NCBI GenBank assembly: GCA_038501195.1
Contig: JBBPUQ010000001.1
Span: 1 to 64,000, forward strand
DNA from: Nemania diffusa
Lineage: Eukaryota > Ascomycota > Sordariomycetes > Xylariales > Xylariaceae
Length of the DNA stretch: 64,000 nt
Reading direction: 5' to 3'
Numbering within the stretch: the stretch's first letter is position 1; the number at the start of each line of letters is the position of its first letter. Below, piece after piece: positions 61,899-64,000 of the stretch. The notes under the pieces are model-generated. The model saw nothing but the letters and a program-made list of their open reading frames with translations. It was not told the origin of the DNA and searched no databases. A program made the position numbers and the translations under genes.

Positions 61899-64000
61899 TA
61901 TATTTTATTTATTCAATATTTATATATTAAAAAGTTTGCTATTTTTTACTTATATAAATAAACAAAATAAGCTATATTTTAAACTTTTTGTTAGTTTTAA
62001 TATTAAAAAGTATTAACTTAAAAGACTTTTTTTAACAGCTGCTGCAAATAGAAATTAAAATATTAGTGTTAACTATATTTAATATTACTACAAAAAGCTT
62101 AATATTACAAATGCTATTTTAATAAAATGTTAAACAAGTTGTTATATTTAAAAAATAGATTTGTTTTAAAAAAGCAAATGTTATATTAGCTAATTTTGTG
62201 CTATTGCTGCAAACATTTAATTTCAATAGGTATAAAAATATCAAAAACTAGTAAAAAGATTATATTTATAATTTTATTATTAAAAAAATATATTAAAAGC
62301 TTGTTTGTATAAAAAATACAATTGATTTATTAAGTATATTTATAACAAATAATATATTTAAAAAAAATGTTTTAATAAAAAAATAATTAAAAATAAAAAA
62401 AAAAACTATAAAAAAAAAAAAAGAAATATAAAAATTTATATTATTTGCTGTTTTATTATTAGCTTTTATAACTATAACATTTTTGCTACTAGTTATTAAA
62501 TATAAAAATATAATATTATAGCTATAATTGTTAAATAAAATACTAATACTTATAAAGTTAAAAATAAATTAAACTAATAATAAATTTAGCTAATATAAAA
62601 TAAACATACTTTTTATATTTTTTTTTAAAGTATAGCTAAATTTAAATTTAAAGCTAATTAATATATTATAAGTTTATTTTAATAATGTTTATTTAAATAA
62701 ATTTTAGCTTATATTTTTTATAAACTTATATATACTTGTTTTTTAGTTGCTATTTTGATTTAAAAACAAGTTTTATAATAGAACTAAAGTGTTTATATAT
62801 ATATTTTTAATTATATTTATTTTTGTATTACTGATTGTAAATAAGTTATTAAAAAGTTTTATAGAAACAAAAGCTCGAACTTTCGTAGAAAAGCTAACAA
62901 AAAAGTACAAACTAGAACTTAATTATACACTAATATAAAAACTAAAACTGAAATAATTAATATTTATAAATATGCTTTTTTATACTTTTTAACTTGCTGT
63001 TTTTAATTTAGCTAATAAACTATAAAATAAAAAACTTGTAAGCTATATAAACAAGCTATAAATAATAATAAACGAACTTTTATTTAAAGTTAGCTAGTTA
63101 TTAAACAAAACTAAAACTGTTGTATTAAAAACAGCAATATATAATATAAGCATAAAAGTTAATTATATAAAAACTTTAATAAAAAAATATATCAAACATA
63201 ATAAATAAATAAAAAAAATATTAAATATTTATAAATTTTAATTTTTTAAGCTGTATTATTTAAATAATTAATATATATTGTTTATAAAATATATTAAAAA
63301 TAAATAAACTTAAAAATATAATAATTAAACTTATATTTATTAAATTTATATTTATTTAATTTATAATTTAATATTTTAATATATTTATTAAAAATTTAAT
63401 ATAAAAGTTAAAAATTTAGTTTAATAAAAATTAATAAAATAACAAAAATAAATATTAGTATTAGATTTAATTATATATAAAACGCTAAAAATATAGCAAA
63501 TTTAATTTAATTTAATAATAACTAAGCTAAAAAACTAAACAATAATTTTATTTAAGTATTTTTAAGCATTATAGTTAATATTTAAAAAAAAAATAAAAAA
63601 AACAATTTAATAATAAATATAAACTATTAATATAGTATATATTTAATAACTAAAAATAATATATATTATAAAAAAAAACTAACTTTTATTTTATAACTTA
63701 ATTATTTTTTATTTTTTATTTTTTATTGTATAAACTAGTATAACTGCTAGTTTAAACTTTATTATTTAATAAAAATTTATTAATAAATTCGTTTTTTTTT
63801 TTTTTAATAATTATATTGTTATTTTTTTTATTTTTGTTTTTATTTTTGCTTTTATTTTTATTATTTTTTTTTATATTTTTTAAAATAGTTATATTTTTTT
63901 TGTGTTATTTAAATATAACTATAATATTATTTTTGTTATTATTTGTAATTGTTTTATTAGCTGTAATAGTAGTAATAGTAGCAACACTATATATAACTAA
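60553..64000. other. AT isochore to the window end, no gene seen
   Basis: AT-rich DNA without supported genes, including the T32 run near 61.9 kb (listed separately) and a long T-rich tract at 63785-63900. A few GC-word clusters occur (62.0-62.2 kb and 62.8-63.1 kb). The last 50 bases contain TAATAGTAG repeated twice, too short to call an array. Confidence 0.5.
61865..61896. repeat. T32 homopolymer
   Basis: An uninterrupted run of 32 T, the longest homopolymer I found in the window, preceded by TTTTC and followed by ATTATATTTT. It might be the poly-A tail of a minus-strand retroposon, but no retroposon body is recognisable beside it. Run length may be affected by sequencing error. Confidence 0.9.

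Noticed and set aside
11751..64000. Mitochondrial DNA as an explanation for the AT richness
   Set aside because: There are no rRNA, tRNA or respiratory-chain genes, and the sequence continues directly from a nuclear telomere.

Overview
The window is a chromosome end followed by about 60 kb of gene-free, extremely AT-rich DNA. It opens with about 183 bp of CCCTAA repeats (TTAGGG on the other strand), so base 1 lies at or very near a left chromosome terminus. TTAGGG telomeres, very low G+C and repeat copies that differ mostly by C/T and G/A transitions suggest a filamentous fungus, most likely an ascomycete, with repeat-induced point mutation (RIP) or a similar C-deaminating process. I cannot name a species. 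AT-rich anaerobic fungi and other TTAGGG eukaryotes are not excluded.

Layout. 1-183 is the telomere, with TTATTAGGG variant units. 184-3654 is subtelomeric DNA built of nested repeats: a duplicated ~210-bp block, an 18-bp minisatellite and two blocks of a 57-bp satellite. 3655-3912 is a sharply bounded G+C-richer island, the only one in the window, followed by a palindrome/inverted-repeat element. 4178-4440 is an AT minisatellite, 5390-5421 a TA run and 5734-6101 a degenerate tetranucleotide tract. 6633-11750 is a five-unit satellite array with a 1137-bp period, A-tracts, internal 163-bp subrepeats and a decaying central palindrome. 11751-64000 is an AT isochore of decayed dispersed repeats; four repeat relationships can be recognised by eye.

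No protein-coding, rRNA or tRNA gene is supported. Every open frame I examined is short, uses almost only A/T codons and matches no family I recognise, as expected in roughly 90% A+T DNA. One stretch (35204-35590) may be a mutated coding relic, but this is weak.

Two properties stand out. Residual C is almost confined to ApC and GpC; TpC and CpC are nearly gone, while CpA is not depleted relative to CpT. That is not the classical CpA-directed RIP pattern. In addition, large blocks have coupled strand skews (A with C, or T with G), as expected if deamination acted mainly on one strand per block.
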